Origin: Halichondria panicea
Lineage: Eukaryota > Porifera > Demospongiae > Suberitida > Halichondriidae
Direction: 5' to 3'
DNA: 64,000 nucleotides
Assembly (NCBI RefSeq): GCF_963675165.1
Contig: NC_087382.1
Coordinates: 5,123,963 to 5,187,962 of the forward strand
Below, in pieces: positions 1-14,158 of the stretch. The translations under genes were made by a program, and so were the position numbers. Each line of letters begins with the position of its first letter. The stretch's first letter is position 1. The notes under the pieces were generated by a model that did no database searches, was not told the DNA's origin, and was given only the letters and a program-made list of their open reading frames with translations.

Positions 1-3000
1 GTGAAGTACTTGACGAGAAACGAGATCTCAGAGAGAGCCGCCAACACGAGAAGTAACATCAACCACAGAGAGGTGATTGCTCGCCACTCAATGTACGAGA
101 TCGAGAAGTAGTCCACTGCAAACTACAGGAATAGTGTTTTCAGTAATTCGATATTACGTATTATAATGGAAATTAATTATTATTAATTTCACTATAATGA
201 TTAGCAGTGAGCCAGTTGCCAGGTTATGAACCAGACACGTCTAATCACAGAGAAAAGGTCACTCACCCGATATATAACAGTCTCAAACAACAGCTGAGGA
301 CCCGTGAAAGCCAGTATCGTTAAGGGCTGCACGGAGAACAGGCCGTACACAATCCCACACAGCCCAGTCGCCAATAGAGTCTCTGACACTCCGATCTGAT
401 TGTTCGTGACCTCCTCCATTAGACCGCCGAATGCAATCGCAGGTCCTATAAATGCTATATAGAGGAAGATGATGGAAATGAACGGCTGTATGTGGAAGGC
501 GTCCTTGTAGTCAGAGGGATAGCGTCGGATTAGATTTTTGAAATCTCTCCAGATTCCGCCAAATGGTCGTCGAGAGTGTTTGAGGGGATCAGGGGTGTGG
601 TCTTTAGTGTCGGGAATCTCCTCAAGAGCATGCTCTATGTGTATGTATGTGTGTGTGTGCAGTGTGTGCAGTGTGTGTGCATGAGTGGGTTAGTGTGTAT
701 TATGCATGTACACATACGTACAGTGTAGTTCCAGTGAACATTAATAATTTATAATCATATACATTGAACATAATTATAGAGTATGCAACTTTTGTGTGTG
801 TGGGGAGGAGGGGCTTAGTGAGTACATGCAGTTTACAGCAATATAATTTCCATCTCATGCACACCCTCACGTTTTCTCCTCCGCAGTTCGTTCCTCTCGT
901 GCATGATGGGGAGCAACAAGTCCTCGTCCCAGTCACCGGGGGGCAACACAATACTGTCGTCGAGGAACTTGTCCATAGCGTCCAGGAAGTCCTCCTTAAT
1001 CTCAGCACTGTAGGCCACATCGTGGAAGTGCTGTGTATATTGATGTCAGTCAAAGGAATGCATGCATGCTGATAAACATTCAAATTATTATTCCTAGGGT
1101 ACTGTATTTACTTGATTAAACAAGAACGGCCATCTCGTTTAAACGCCCATGGTAAAAGCTCAGTCTTTGTCAATAAACGCCCATCTTAAATAATCGCCCA
1201 TGTATGGGGCGTGGCACTGTGGGTGGAGCTAAAGTAGCACGTGGAACCAGTTGCAGCATGGAATAATTTTTACACAGCTTTTGGCTACATGTACGTACAG
1301 TTAGACTTTGAACCCTTTAATTAACAAATAACTCTGTACTTCGAACTCACCGCATCGGACATGAGGGTAGCCATGGCCCTGCCCACCTCGTGATAATCAC
1401 AATGACCCTCGGCCGGCCCCAGGAGGAGATATACAAACCGCACTGGGACTGGCACCTCCGTCAGATCACCAAGGAGATGACTCTAGATAGGAGAAAGGGG
1501 GATTTACAATAATGCAATATACAAGCATACCTGGGAACTATCTGCTATCAATCAACAGAGCATTTGAAAGGAGGTTCAGTATAGCTTCATACAATCAGCT
1601 TTTATGAGGGGCTGGCCCAGGGGAGCTACGACACGAGTACCTCGATTAGGCTTGGTCACGTGCAAAATTCACAGTAAAGTCATTGTTGCATGTGACCAAT
1701 TACCTAACATTTTTTAGCCTAATCGAGGTACTCGTGTCGGACCTCCTCTAGGGGCCGGCTGGTCTATTGAAGCAAGGTCTGAACTAATCACAAACTGTAC
1801 ACACACATGCAAAGACAAATAATGCGCACATGCACAGTGTATAACCTCAAATTCTTACACAGAATAATTATGGGTAAACAACATTTCCTTTCCTCTATCG
1901 GAGGTCAGAGCTGAAACCAGGTGAAACCTACAAAGCTGACCCATTTAACCACACGCAAGCAGGAAATCACCAATCGTACGGATAAACTTACATGAAAAAA
2001 TATCTCTCTCAATGCTACCAAAGTGTTCTTGGAAATAAAGTGTTCTTGCATATAAAATCAAATACTACAATCACTAATTCAGAGGTATAAGGATAGTTTA
2101 ATTGGACACATGTGAGGTAATTTTTAACGCACTTGATCCAATCTCACAAATGCCACGATAGGTTGCTGTAGAAACTGAACTCCGCCCACAAGCACAGTGA
2201 GAGACTCGGCCTCCTCTGGGATTTTGCTCATGAGGGAGAGGACACTCTTGTTTCTCTTTAGTGATGATTCACTGCCTGGCTGGGGGAGAGCTGGGGGGAG
2301 GGGGAGGGGCAATGAGTGTGCATGGTGACAAGCATTGACAAACGAGACAACATAATCACAAGATGGGAACACTGAAACAAAAAGGACATTTTCAGTGCGT
2401 CTCATGCAGTAGTGCATGTACATGAAAATATTTGGATTAAACGGAAAAAGGGCATGTACATGTGTGTATGTTATCATTTTTGAGTCGCAAAAAAACCATA
2501 TGAGGAACACGTACTGTACATGTACGCGTGTAGCTAATGCTTGCATCAAAGACAATGACCCTCTATACATGTTACGGAGTATATGCCCACAGTCAAAGGT
2601 TTCATTATTGACACTTGCCAAATGGATAATAGCTACTCCCTCAGACAACACAGCTAAGTGGTCAGAAATGAAAACAAAGGTAGTATGATTGTTTGATTGT
2701 GGTTTCTGTTTAGCTGTTTGTGGTGTACGTGTGTAAACATGCATCGTCTCTTTTGTCCTCTGCTCTGTGTACTATTACAGGACAAGGAAACCAAATAATG
2801 CAGTACAAATTTCTCTCTATACGGTGATAATCAAAGCAAAACACATACAAGCAAATATTACAACAGGAACACACCTGGTTCGTGTACATCGACATCGATT
2901 TTGGTATCACTGTTGACTGTAGGGGAGAAGACAATGATAACCTGTGACTCAGTATACACCTCAACCAACACAATAATTATATTGTACACTCAATGAAAAT

Positions 3001-6000
3001 GTTCATACTGCATGAGTTTGGGCCTACCCTAGAACACGGTACAACCAAAAATTAGTACGTTGCTAGGGGGAGGTCCTTTTATAGTGCTGCGGTCACGTGG
3101 TATAAGTCAGATATGCCATACCTACTCGGAGGATATGCACCCTATATATCCTCCGCTACCGTGGTTACTCCGAGGCGGATGGGTGCATATCCTCCTCTTA
3201 GGTGTGGTATATCCTATATATGTACATGTGCATTTTTTTGTACTTGTATGTACATGTACGAACATAAAGCATGAATTAATATGGTGCATACCAAAATTGG
3301 CACTTACTACAAGCAATGGAACCACTATATACAGTAGAAAGGACGGAATTTAAATGACATTCTTCACAGCAACATACATGTATTGTACTTTTTTTGCTAC
3401 TAAAATTATCTCTCCACAAATTAGTTTGATTGTATAGCTATAGGTACAGTAGAACTCTTGGAAGTGGCGACTTCTAAAGAAAGAGGCCTACAACATGTAA
3501 CTGTGGCAAAATGTTAAACCATGCATGCACCTACATGTAGATCCACAATGAACAGTTTGTGCAAACTAACCTCCACAACTACATGTAGATCTGCATAATG
3601 GCCAAAAACGTACGGACAGCTTCTCCAATATAAAGCTACTGTGAAAGCTCTATACACCCACACCTCCACACCCACACCCACACACTCACCTGTGATGTCA
3701 CACTCGTCTTTGTCATCAATATCCTCATTTCCATTTGTGAATCCTGCATCCTGGAAAGCATCCGTCGGGTACTCGTTTATACCGAATATAACTTTCCTCT
3801 CGTTGGGGGCGTGGTCAGGTGATGGTGACATCTATGTGGAGGGGGGGGGACGAGGTAAAATATTAATCACCTTCCACAAATACAGACACAACTAAATATT
3901 TTTCATGGTCAGTATAGTATCAATTTACCTTTTGCGCGACTAAACAATTTATATGGTATACGTGCACTTTACATTGTGTACATGCTGATACATGTCTGTA
4001 CATACATGTATAGATGCATCAGCAAAATGTCTAGCACTTATACTTGGTGGCTTTTATTTTCAGATGTTTACAGTACTGATCTCTCACAACAGCACATCAT
4101 GATATCAAGGGCGAACATGCTATAAAGGAGAAGCTCCTTTACATGCATGTATACACCCTTGATGATACTGCATGATAGTCGCCACAGAGCCCTAGCTGTG
4201 GTTAAAATTCATTATTCAAACCACATCCTTGTGTGTGTTCAATTAGAACACAAAAGCTAATACTAGAACTCTATATACCTGTACCAGTAAAGAAGCTATA
4301 AAGACTCAGTAGGAATATTAAGGTACTGCATGCATGTATAGACATTAGGATAATTATAACCATGCACACATGTACAAATGTATATAATACAGTGTAAATT
4401 GCATTGTTGGCAACAGATGGATGGACACCGACATCAAGATGGTCAGGAACCACCCAAACTGCATGACACTGCCACACGACAAGATCTAGATCCCAATAGG
4501 CACCCACAGCCTACCAAAAGAACCCATCGACAGCAGCAACAAGAACCTCCCAAGTTCCAGGCCAGCTCCACACAAGACACCCAGGCCTCAAAGCAGAGCT
4601 TGCGAGAAAAGTACATTGACTGTAAGAATGGGTTTGTTGATTGGATAGTAGAGCAGACAGATGGCTTGAAGAATTGCTACTGCCCTTGCAAAGAACTTGG
4701 AAAGGTAGGGTTTACATGGACACATATATACATGTGCCAGTCATAATTTATACCAGTCCTACTATAATTATAGCAGCCTAAATACTATATAGGTGCATGG
4801 TTTAGTATTTGTGAGATGGTTCTATTTCTATAGGCAAAGCCACATGCATGCATTCTACACCATGCATCTCAGAGCATCTACTTACTATAGGTACAATACG
4901 GTTACACCCCACCCCCTTTTTGAGTGTCCTCTGTAGCATACTTAGCACACATGACACCTATATAATACAGTTATAATAGTACATGTCCTTTAAAATTACG
5001 TAAGAGAAGCTTCATCTATTAATTGACAGTGGACATACTTTACAGTTCTCGGGTCGATTGGGAGTGTAGATACATTGTACACTTTTTAAATTCACCCCCT
5101 CCCCCCCACACACACAGCCACCTAAGGGACCACCCACACTGGACACATTACTAGATGTTGGCCTCGATTCAGAAATCTTTAAAGATCTAGGAGCAAAACT
5201 TCTCAGTCCGGACAAAATGAATGAGGTATCTAATCTCAATGAGATGTTTCAAGCTTGGCTAAGTGAAGGTCAGGTGTCATGGGAACATCTAGCAGAGGCA
5301 CTGGACGGTATTGATGGACAGGCAGATAGTGCAGCCAAAGTGAGGAAACTGTATCAGTGCTGCTGAAGCATCCATTTAACAAACACAGGCACTCGGACTC
5401 AAACTGTAATCAACTTTTCAGTGTAGATTGTTTCGACGTATATATGAATGCAATATTTGACGAATCTTTATCTCTTATATTATTTAACTCTCACTCAATA
5501 ATTGGTAAAGGTCACTACTAAAAAAGTCTTACACATATTAGAATGATAATTATACACTTGTAAATGCAGTATAATTTTTATACGGATTGTAGATACATGA
5601 CTGTAAGAATGATATACATACACACATGGCGATGCCTATACATGCATGTATACTATTCAAAAGAGCAATATTCACACAAACAGGTCTGATGCATGCACGT
5701 GCATTAATTGTAACAACAGATACAGATATACAGTGACAACAAATACAACGTATACACGTACATTGTATACATGTATGTACACACACTTCCACTTCCTACA
5801 AATAGTTCTCTATCACCTGACAAAAGCAATGGACCAATATACGTATACAAGTATAATATGGAAAAATGAATCTAAACAGCTTTGACTAAGCCTAGACTAT
5901 ATACATGTACTCAGTATGGCAGCTACGTATATACATCAATAGAGTACATACATGTTCAACTTGTACAGTTCTTAGAAGCAAGCACATAATTATTTGCAAG

Positions 6001-9000
6001 TGGTAGCCAAATTCTGTGTATGTATCAGATAAGATTACGTGCAATACAATAGAGTACATACATGTTCAACTTGTACAGTTCTTAGAAGCAAGCACATAAT
6101 TATTTGCAAGCGATAGCCAAATTCTGTGTATGTATAAGATTACGTGCAATACAGGCTTCAGGAATCTGAAACATTAAAACAGGTAGTTAGTATTTACTGC
6201 ACCATCGCTTTTTGTTAAGTGCCTGCCAAAAGTAAATACAATTAACAAGCTACGTGAGATTGTAAGCTAGAGCTAAGATTTTAGGCTAACAATAATACAG
6301 TCTTAACTATTATCGTGGAAAAAACAGTTACTATTTTAGAACAGTTATACATTATATAAATATAGTGTTAACATTGTCCACTATATTTATGTGAGGGCAG
6401 ACAAACACAGAGAGTGGCTTTTACTCCCTATATATACTTCAACATCATCATATCAAACTATACGTATCATCCCGAACCGTAGAAATGGCTACCACTAGCC
6501 AAGAAGATCCCAGTGATAAGTCAACACTATACAACACTTGCAAGGAGAAAGTGAAGACTTTTGTGGAAGAATGGAGTAATAACTTCAAGATGTGCTACTG
6601 TCCCTGTAAGATCAATAAGTACGGGATGATGGACTCAGATGATACTGATAACGAGACACCTGTGCCACTGACGAGAGGTGACGATGAAGAAGACACACAC
6701 AAGATGGAAGTGAGTAAAACAAGCTATACTGTAACTATTATAAGCTACAATCATTGTACATTTACAACTGACATAATTATTTTAAGCAGCATACAGTTAC
6801 ACAAAGTACTGTCAGTACCATATATAACTCCCTCCAAAAACACAGGTTTGTACCAGTGGGGAACAGACAAAAACCACCTCATCTAAACGACCTCCCATAT
6901 TGAAAGAAGTTCCAGTAGAGGGTACAGGATCCCCTCAAAGCAGAACAAGCTACCATAGAGAATACAGGAACCCAGCATTGGAACAAGCTGCTGTTACCGT
7001 GGAGACTACAGGACACCCCACATTAGAACAAGCTACTGTTACCGTAGAAACTACAGGATCCCCCATAGTGGAACAGGCTACAGTTACCGTAGAGACTACA
7101 GGACCCCCCACAGTGGAACAGGCTACAGTTACCGTAGATACTACAGGATCCCCCACATTGGAACAGCTACAAGATCTAAACGTAGAACCGATACACTTCC
7201 AAATGCTGGGATTCTACCTTCAAGTTGGACAGGAAAAACTTAATGAGATTGGGCGAAGCTTGGATTCAACAAGCGATGCTCTAACAGAGGTGTATCGGGT
7301 GTGGTTGGAGAGAGGTGTGAACGTGACTTGGGAGTGCATTGTACAAGCTTTGGAGGAATGCCAATTGATGGACAAGGCTCAACATGTACGTAGCAAGTAT
7401 CTACATTAGCTAGCAGGCATGCGTTTGAGCATACACAGTGTAGTTACATATCTCATGCACGATCATAGACCTTCAATTTTCAGTTTTGATCTTGTAAAAA
7501 CATTATCATAAAGAGTGTTATCAACTATAATTATACATGTGTACATGTAAATCTTCAGTTTCACAAGCCAAGGCTATAAATTATAGAATAACTTTAAGAT
7601 ATTATTTTACAGGCATGTACTATTACTAATGCAAAAAGACATTAGTGTACTTTTACATGTAAATACATGGCCATGGAAACGTATGACACTGCACGGGTAA
7701 TCGACTATAGCTAAAACAGCAGCTATTATAATTTTCCTACTGAACGCACAGCTGCACAATAGGTATGTATGTATAGTCAACCTTTAATGCATGCAACGGT
7801 GTTAAATAACGAAGGAATACGTATTTCTGAGATGCATTCTCGGGCAAATAAATTACTATTAAAAGTATACATAAATTGATCGATATACTACAATCTACTA
7901 TATGTATAGGATAGACTACACCTAAGAGTAGAATATGTGTCTATGTAACCTCCGCGGTTGCGGTTAGCCCGAGGCGCAAAGCCGAGGGAATCTAACCGTA
8001 ACCAAGGTGGTTACTAAGACGCATATTCTACGAGTGGGTGTAGTCTATCTAACTTGGACTTCATTGCGCATGCGCGAGGCGTGGTTATAAAAGGCAAGGT
8101 TTGGTGCGAAGCAACAGAAATTGTATTTGTGCGAGCTGGACGAGCTGGAGAGGTGTGAGAGACACCAGTTGACAGAAAAAGACAAGAAGACGGCTTCAAA
8201 ACAACGAAAAACTACAGTAAAACTTAGTAGAGCTTGTGAAACGCTTCTTGAAGATACTGGAAAGAACAGACAAGTAAAAAGAACCTAGAACTGACTGCAA
8301 CACTACAAGAAGAAGAATGAAGCTCTGTGGTGGAGTGGAGGGGGGTATAGAGCAGACTGGACCGGCATGGAACCTTAAAAAACTCAATAGAAAATGTCAA
8401 ACGACTGCTAAAGTGTTTTTGATTCTTCCTGGCCCCCCTTGCCCATGCCCAACTGGAAAAAGCAATACAGAGCAACAGTGGACATGGAAAGAATGGATAT
8501 TGACTGAACAAACTATTGCATTCTGTGTTTTTATAATGTTTTTGTCATCTTCTTGTCACTTTCACTAAAAATTTCATTCCAACTTTTGAGAACTTCCTGC
8601 AAATTATTTGTCACTTCCTGTAGAATATGCGTCCATTCCTGTAGAATATGCGTCCACTTCCTGTAGAATAAGTACCTTCTTGTAGATTATGCTTCCACGT
8701 AATCTACTGTTTTTAGTCAATCAGATCAATTACAGATGATGTAATGTAGTCTAAATGCCGGAATAACATTTAAAAGGGGGGAGGGTACATGTCCTGACCC
8801 CTAAATAAATCCTGCTGATACAATATTAGAATACAACGTCACATGCAGTACGTAGCTATACATACAGTAACTCAACTAATAGGTTTCTACTGAATGTACA
8901 GTTTCAACAAATCAAATTCAATGTCTTCATTGCTACGAGCTTCATCTGTACACACTCGTACTTCAATATTATCGGTGACTATCAGCTCATCGAAATCTCT

Positions 9001-12000
9001 ACAGAACCACGGAAGGTTGGGATTATCACAACAAGCAGCATCTTGATCAGTTACATCAGCACACCCAATACCATCCCAGAGTGGAGAATTGGCATTTCTC
9101 GATCTCTCACAATAGTAGTTGCTCCCAACGAAAGACAAGCTATGATAGTCTTCATCGTTGCTACAAGAGCAATGAGACGAACCTCGCTTCTTTGCAGCAG
9201 ACAGTGTCCAAATATGCTCCCTATTAGAATCGTTTTCATATGTTATACTTATTCCATCCACGTACACATCATCTATTCCACAGTCACCTTCGCTGCATAT
9301 AAACGAGTTTGGACTGCCTCTGGCATACCCGACAACACGACCACAAAGTTTAGAAAAAGGGACTCGATTGGTCGAAAAATAGACAGACTCGTAACCTGCA
9401 CTGCTCGTGGATTTTTCACATCTTCCACTCGATTTTCTCAGTGGAGGAGGGCAAAATGAATGATTGGGATCGCTCATGTTGACGTTTGCAATCTCTTGCC
9501 AACCTCTGGACGAATTTAAAGGAGGAAGTTTTATACTAAAGTCACACGTCACGTTAACAATTGTGCCATTGATATTTAGTTGGTAGAGTCCGGAGCAAGC
9601 TTGAGGGTTTCGAGTGAAAATCTCACCACAATTTGAAGACGGCAGTGGTTTAGGAGACTCTGAAGTTTCGTTACTTGCAAGAACCGATACAAGGTCATGA
9701 AGATGAGCTATTTCATTGAGTAGAGGAGAAAGATCACAGGTTTGTAACTGTAGTTGTTGTGACAGTTGCTCAATGGCAGCTAGCTCTATCAAAGATTGTT
9801 GTCGAAATTCTTGTCGAAGAGCGGTTATTTCATTCTTGAGATCGGAATTGTCACAAGTGAAGAGAAGCGGTGATTTGATGCTGTACTTTTGAAATGCTGG
9901 CTGATTGCACCATCCGTTTCCATGAACAGCATTAATTACCAAGGAAATCAAAAGTAGATAAAAACCGACCATTCTTTCACTAGAGCCTGCTAATGATATA
10001 CATATATATATACCTATAATTATAGCCAGCCTGAGGGCCTTTTATGCATAATTCTGTGGGTGCTGTTTAACTGAACACCTTGTGGGGGCCATTCATTTAC
10101 CACACAAGAGAAACTTGAAAGAGTGCAACTACACACTCAATTAAGCAATTTTCAAAGCAGGTACATGCAGTCACTACATCGTTGTAATGAGCATAATTAT
10201 GCACTCGCTGCACTGCAATCCAGAGTATAGTGATGTCTCCATACGCTTCCTCCCATCACCACATAATGCATGCATATAACTAAGACAATGCTTTGTAGGT
10301 ATTCAGAGAAATGGTGTGCGTAATTTAAACAGTCTCCATAGAATGGAAATCCAGAGTACAACTAATAATGCATGTAATTTGCCTCTTATTCATCGAAGGT
10401 CTTTGATAACTCCATGCACACACACGATGAGTATAAACACACTTGGTCTATGATAACTATACATACAGACGCCTGAAGAGACATGCAGCTAACGATGTAT
10501 TCTAGAATATAGCACAAAGCATAAAGCCATCCTGACTAACAGTGGAACCTCCAAACAAGGACAGAGGACCCTCCGAATATGGAACACTATAATTTTATAG
10601 CTGTTACAGTATATTACGTACACTACCGCGGACAATCTGAATGCATCAAAATCTTACATTATACATGCACAGTACGTACTACACACTAGCACCAAATTCA
10701 ATAGATTGCTCAAAACTAAACATTTATTTATTTTTGAGGATACGTACATGTACGTACATACATTACACTACAGAAGTACATGCATATATGCGCATGTATA
10801 GAATTTTGTAAATTTCAAGGCACATAATTTTCAAGGTTCAGGTCAATCCGCGAAAATGATACACCTCAAAAATTCGGTATTAATTAAAATACATGCACAT
10901 ACACAGTGCAATGGACCTGCACTCACAATATCGCTCATCTCCAAGAGAGGTGCTGACGATACTCGCTTAAACTGGTTATCAGAATGTGTGGGGTTCCCCT
11001 CCTCATCCAGATCAAGGTTCGGCACGCTCGTACGTCTTGTGCCGTTATGGGTGTGGCCAGACTCGTGGTGTGGGTGGGCATGGCTCATTCTGCGAAAACC
11101 CTCACCAATATGGTGCAAGGTCCCATCTGTATCAGTGTATAAGCTACATGTATAATAACTTTTGTGTATATAAATATATGCACAAGACATTTTTCTTTAT
11201 GTAGGTACTCTTTCACTCGTTATTTGTTTAAATAGCAAATTTAGTATAACACATGTCTGCTAACCCGGGTCTGTAGCGGATTTCTTCAGTTTCTCCCACA
11301 GTGTGATGTCATTCGAGTGCTTGTGTTTCTTAAGCAGGATTCTCAATACGGACTCTCGCTGTGTCTGATCCAACTGATTCGATGATATCAATTTCTCCAC
11401 GATCTGGTTGGCAATAGTCGGGAAATCCTCACCCTCGACATCCAACATCACAACACCTGCATGATAGACGGTTACATTTGTATAAATGAATGGTACCTGC
11501 TTCCGGCCTTCACTTCCACTGACAGCTAGTCAATATACATGTACATACAGCTATTATTTTAGGGTGGACAATATTATTTCAATCCAAAGTTACTTATATG
11601 TACATGTACGTACATGAACTGTATAATTATGTTACAGTACCTGGTTATTTAAATTAATGGGCTTTGACGTACAACATTTTAACAATTTAATTTCACCACT
11701 TCGCGAATGGAAATGCATACACACACATGTACATACATAATTTTTTATATTAGATAGCCCCACCTTTTTCCAGCCCCCTCCTCAGTTCAACGAGTGAGTG
11801 GAATGCTAGGGCTGAGACGTGAGGACGCCCCCACCGCCCACTCCCCTCCTCCACGTCCTCCTCGAACTTGATCCAGCGAGCAGTCTCCTCCCACTCCAGC
11901 TCGTCACTCACGTCACTACGTACATGTAACTCTTCCAGCTCCACAAACACCTGTGACAAGAGAGGGTACAGTGGGAGATTATCTATATGGAATACATGCA

Positions 12001-14125
12001 TGTACATGTAGTACGTACCGTATAGCGGGTATATTTCGAGGGTATAAATTTTCGCAGGTGGACCTCTACGAAGGATTTTGCGGATTTTATTTTCGTGGTC
12101 TGAGTTCCAGCCTTTTGGCGCATGCGCACATCAACATGCAGCTGTACCTCCACACCGTTAGCCTCAAATCCAGGCCTAGCCTGTATAAAATAATAGGAGG
12201 CACTATGTCCTCCACCTCTAGCAGCTGTGCAGGTCATAGTCAGGAGACACCACCAGTACAAAACAATGGGCGTAGACATAGAGCAAGCTAGCTGGCTAGC
12301 TATACCGGCGTCCTTGTCTCTTGATTCCTTTTTTCTTTCCTCTTATTGTCGATAGGTGTGGTCAATAACACTGAACACGCCTACTATTCATAACTTTTCG
12401 CGGTACAGGCTCAATCCGCGAACATTTATACCCTCGAAATATACCCGCTATACGGTATGTGCACTTCAGTCTAATGGATGCTCCAAATTCATACACACTG
12501 GAAAATTACTCATAAAAAAATTTATCTAAGCATGCATGTGTGTGACAGGGCTCACTATAAGTTATAGAACTGCATGTATCTGATCTTTAAAATTACATGA
12601 TCCTACGTTTCCCCTCAAGCATAAATGTACATGTACATGTAGCTACAATAATAACCTGCATACATGTATAGCAACCATGCACTTAAACAACCCTCACGAT
12701 AAATACGTAGGACATATAGTACAGAGACCACACTCCTTCATGCCTGGCCGAGCTTACCTCGTGTGGTTTCCTCACTCGACTGGAGTGATGTTGAGCACGC
12801 TTGGATATCCTATCCAGCACTGACGCATCCTTGGGGGCAAGTTTGTAATACCCTCCGTTGGTGCTGACCTGAAATGTTGAATGGACGAAAATTCCAATGA
12901 TGGTGGATGATCATGACATAGTGATACAGTATGTGTACATGCCCTGTTCGACTTTTAAGAATACATGTACAGTACGTAAATACCCACTACATGTACACAT
13001 ACCGTATATGCTTGATCAGGAGCCGCGGCTACTAAATGTTTCATTTTGCTGGAAGAGGAGGCTACAATTCAAGAGAGGCCACTGTTCAAGAGCGGCGTTT
13101 ATTAGCTCCAGATAATTTAGTTTGTCATCTAAAGTTGTTTTCACCTGCATAAACTTGAACTCTGCCATGAGAAAGTCTTTGTGAAGCACTAACAAGCTGC
13201 TACTTGTAGCTACGTACATGTAGCTAGCTGCTAGTAATAATTTTTTGGCCCACGTGCAGAAATGCTAGTTCACTGAGGCTACTATTTGAGAGCGGCTACT
13301 AAATGTTTCATTTTGCTAGCAAGGGAGGCTACTATTTGAGTGCGGCCTTTATACAAGAGCGGCCTCTGATCGAGCATATACGGTACTTTACTGCATGTAT
13401 TTATTAACCATCAACCATGTCCAGTGACGCCAACACTATTCCCCTTAATCCTCTGATTCCATACAGTACAAATAATTAACTGTTTCAGCAAAGTATCGGT
13501 CACCTCAGACTATACGGTGTGACTAACCTTAGCCTCTAGGTCACTGGGTGGAGTTGAGGATTTGGAAGGGGTGAGGAAACGTAGTACCTTGTTGCCTTGT
13601 CGAGGGGGCGTGGTCCTGTCCTCGTCCGAGCTGTGCGAGGTTGTACGTCGTCGCGACACCATATTGAACAAGTTACGCTTGCTTGATGGTGGTTTTTCTG
13701 TACTGCTCTGTGGTACACGTATGTATGTGTGCATGCAGACGATAAATTAACTTTAATAGCCTCAATATAATTAATTCAATGAACATGGTCACTGTAAACA
13801 GTGCATGGCAGTCACAGGTGTACATATGTAGCTGAAGTGATTGCAATGGAACCTCTAAATGCAGGCACTTTGGAACATGTGGGATGGTCCTGTTTACAGG
13901 TATACAACTTTATCTTTAAGTGCGCTGGTTATTTTCTATGCATTTCTGGCATACATCTTGTACTTGAGTAATAGCTATCAGCTAGGTGTCATTATTTTGG
14001 GGGAGCTAGTCCGCATCTATCAACTATATGTACATATGTAACTCACTGTAGTGATAACGGAGTCGGTAGTCTCGCTTATCCCCCCGTGGTCATCGTCAGA
14101 CACGCCCCTTTCTTCCAGAGTGAAG

Positions 14126-14158
<33 letters not shown>

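Noticed and set aside
4271..4507. 78-codon minus-strand frame that could be an extra SLC4 exon
   Set aside because: SLC4 exons on each side already join in phase, and this frame is antisense to the first death-domain-like gene.
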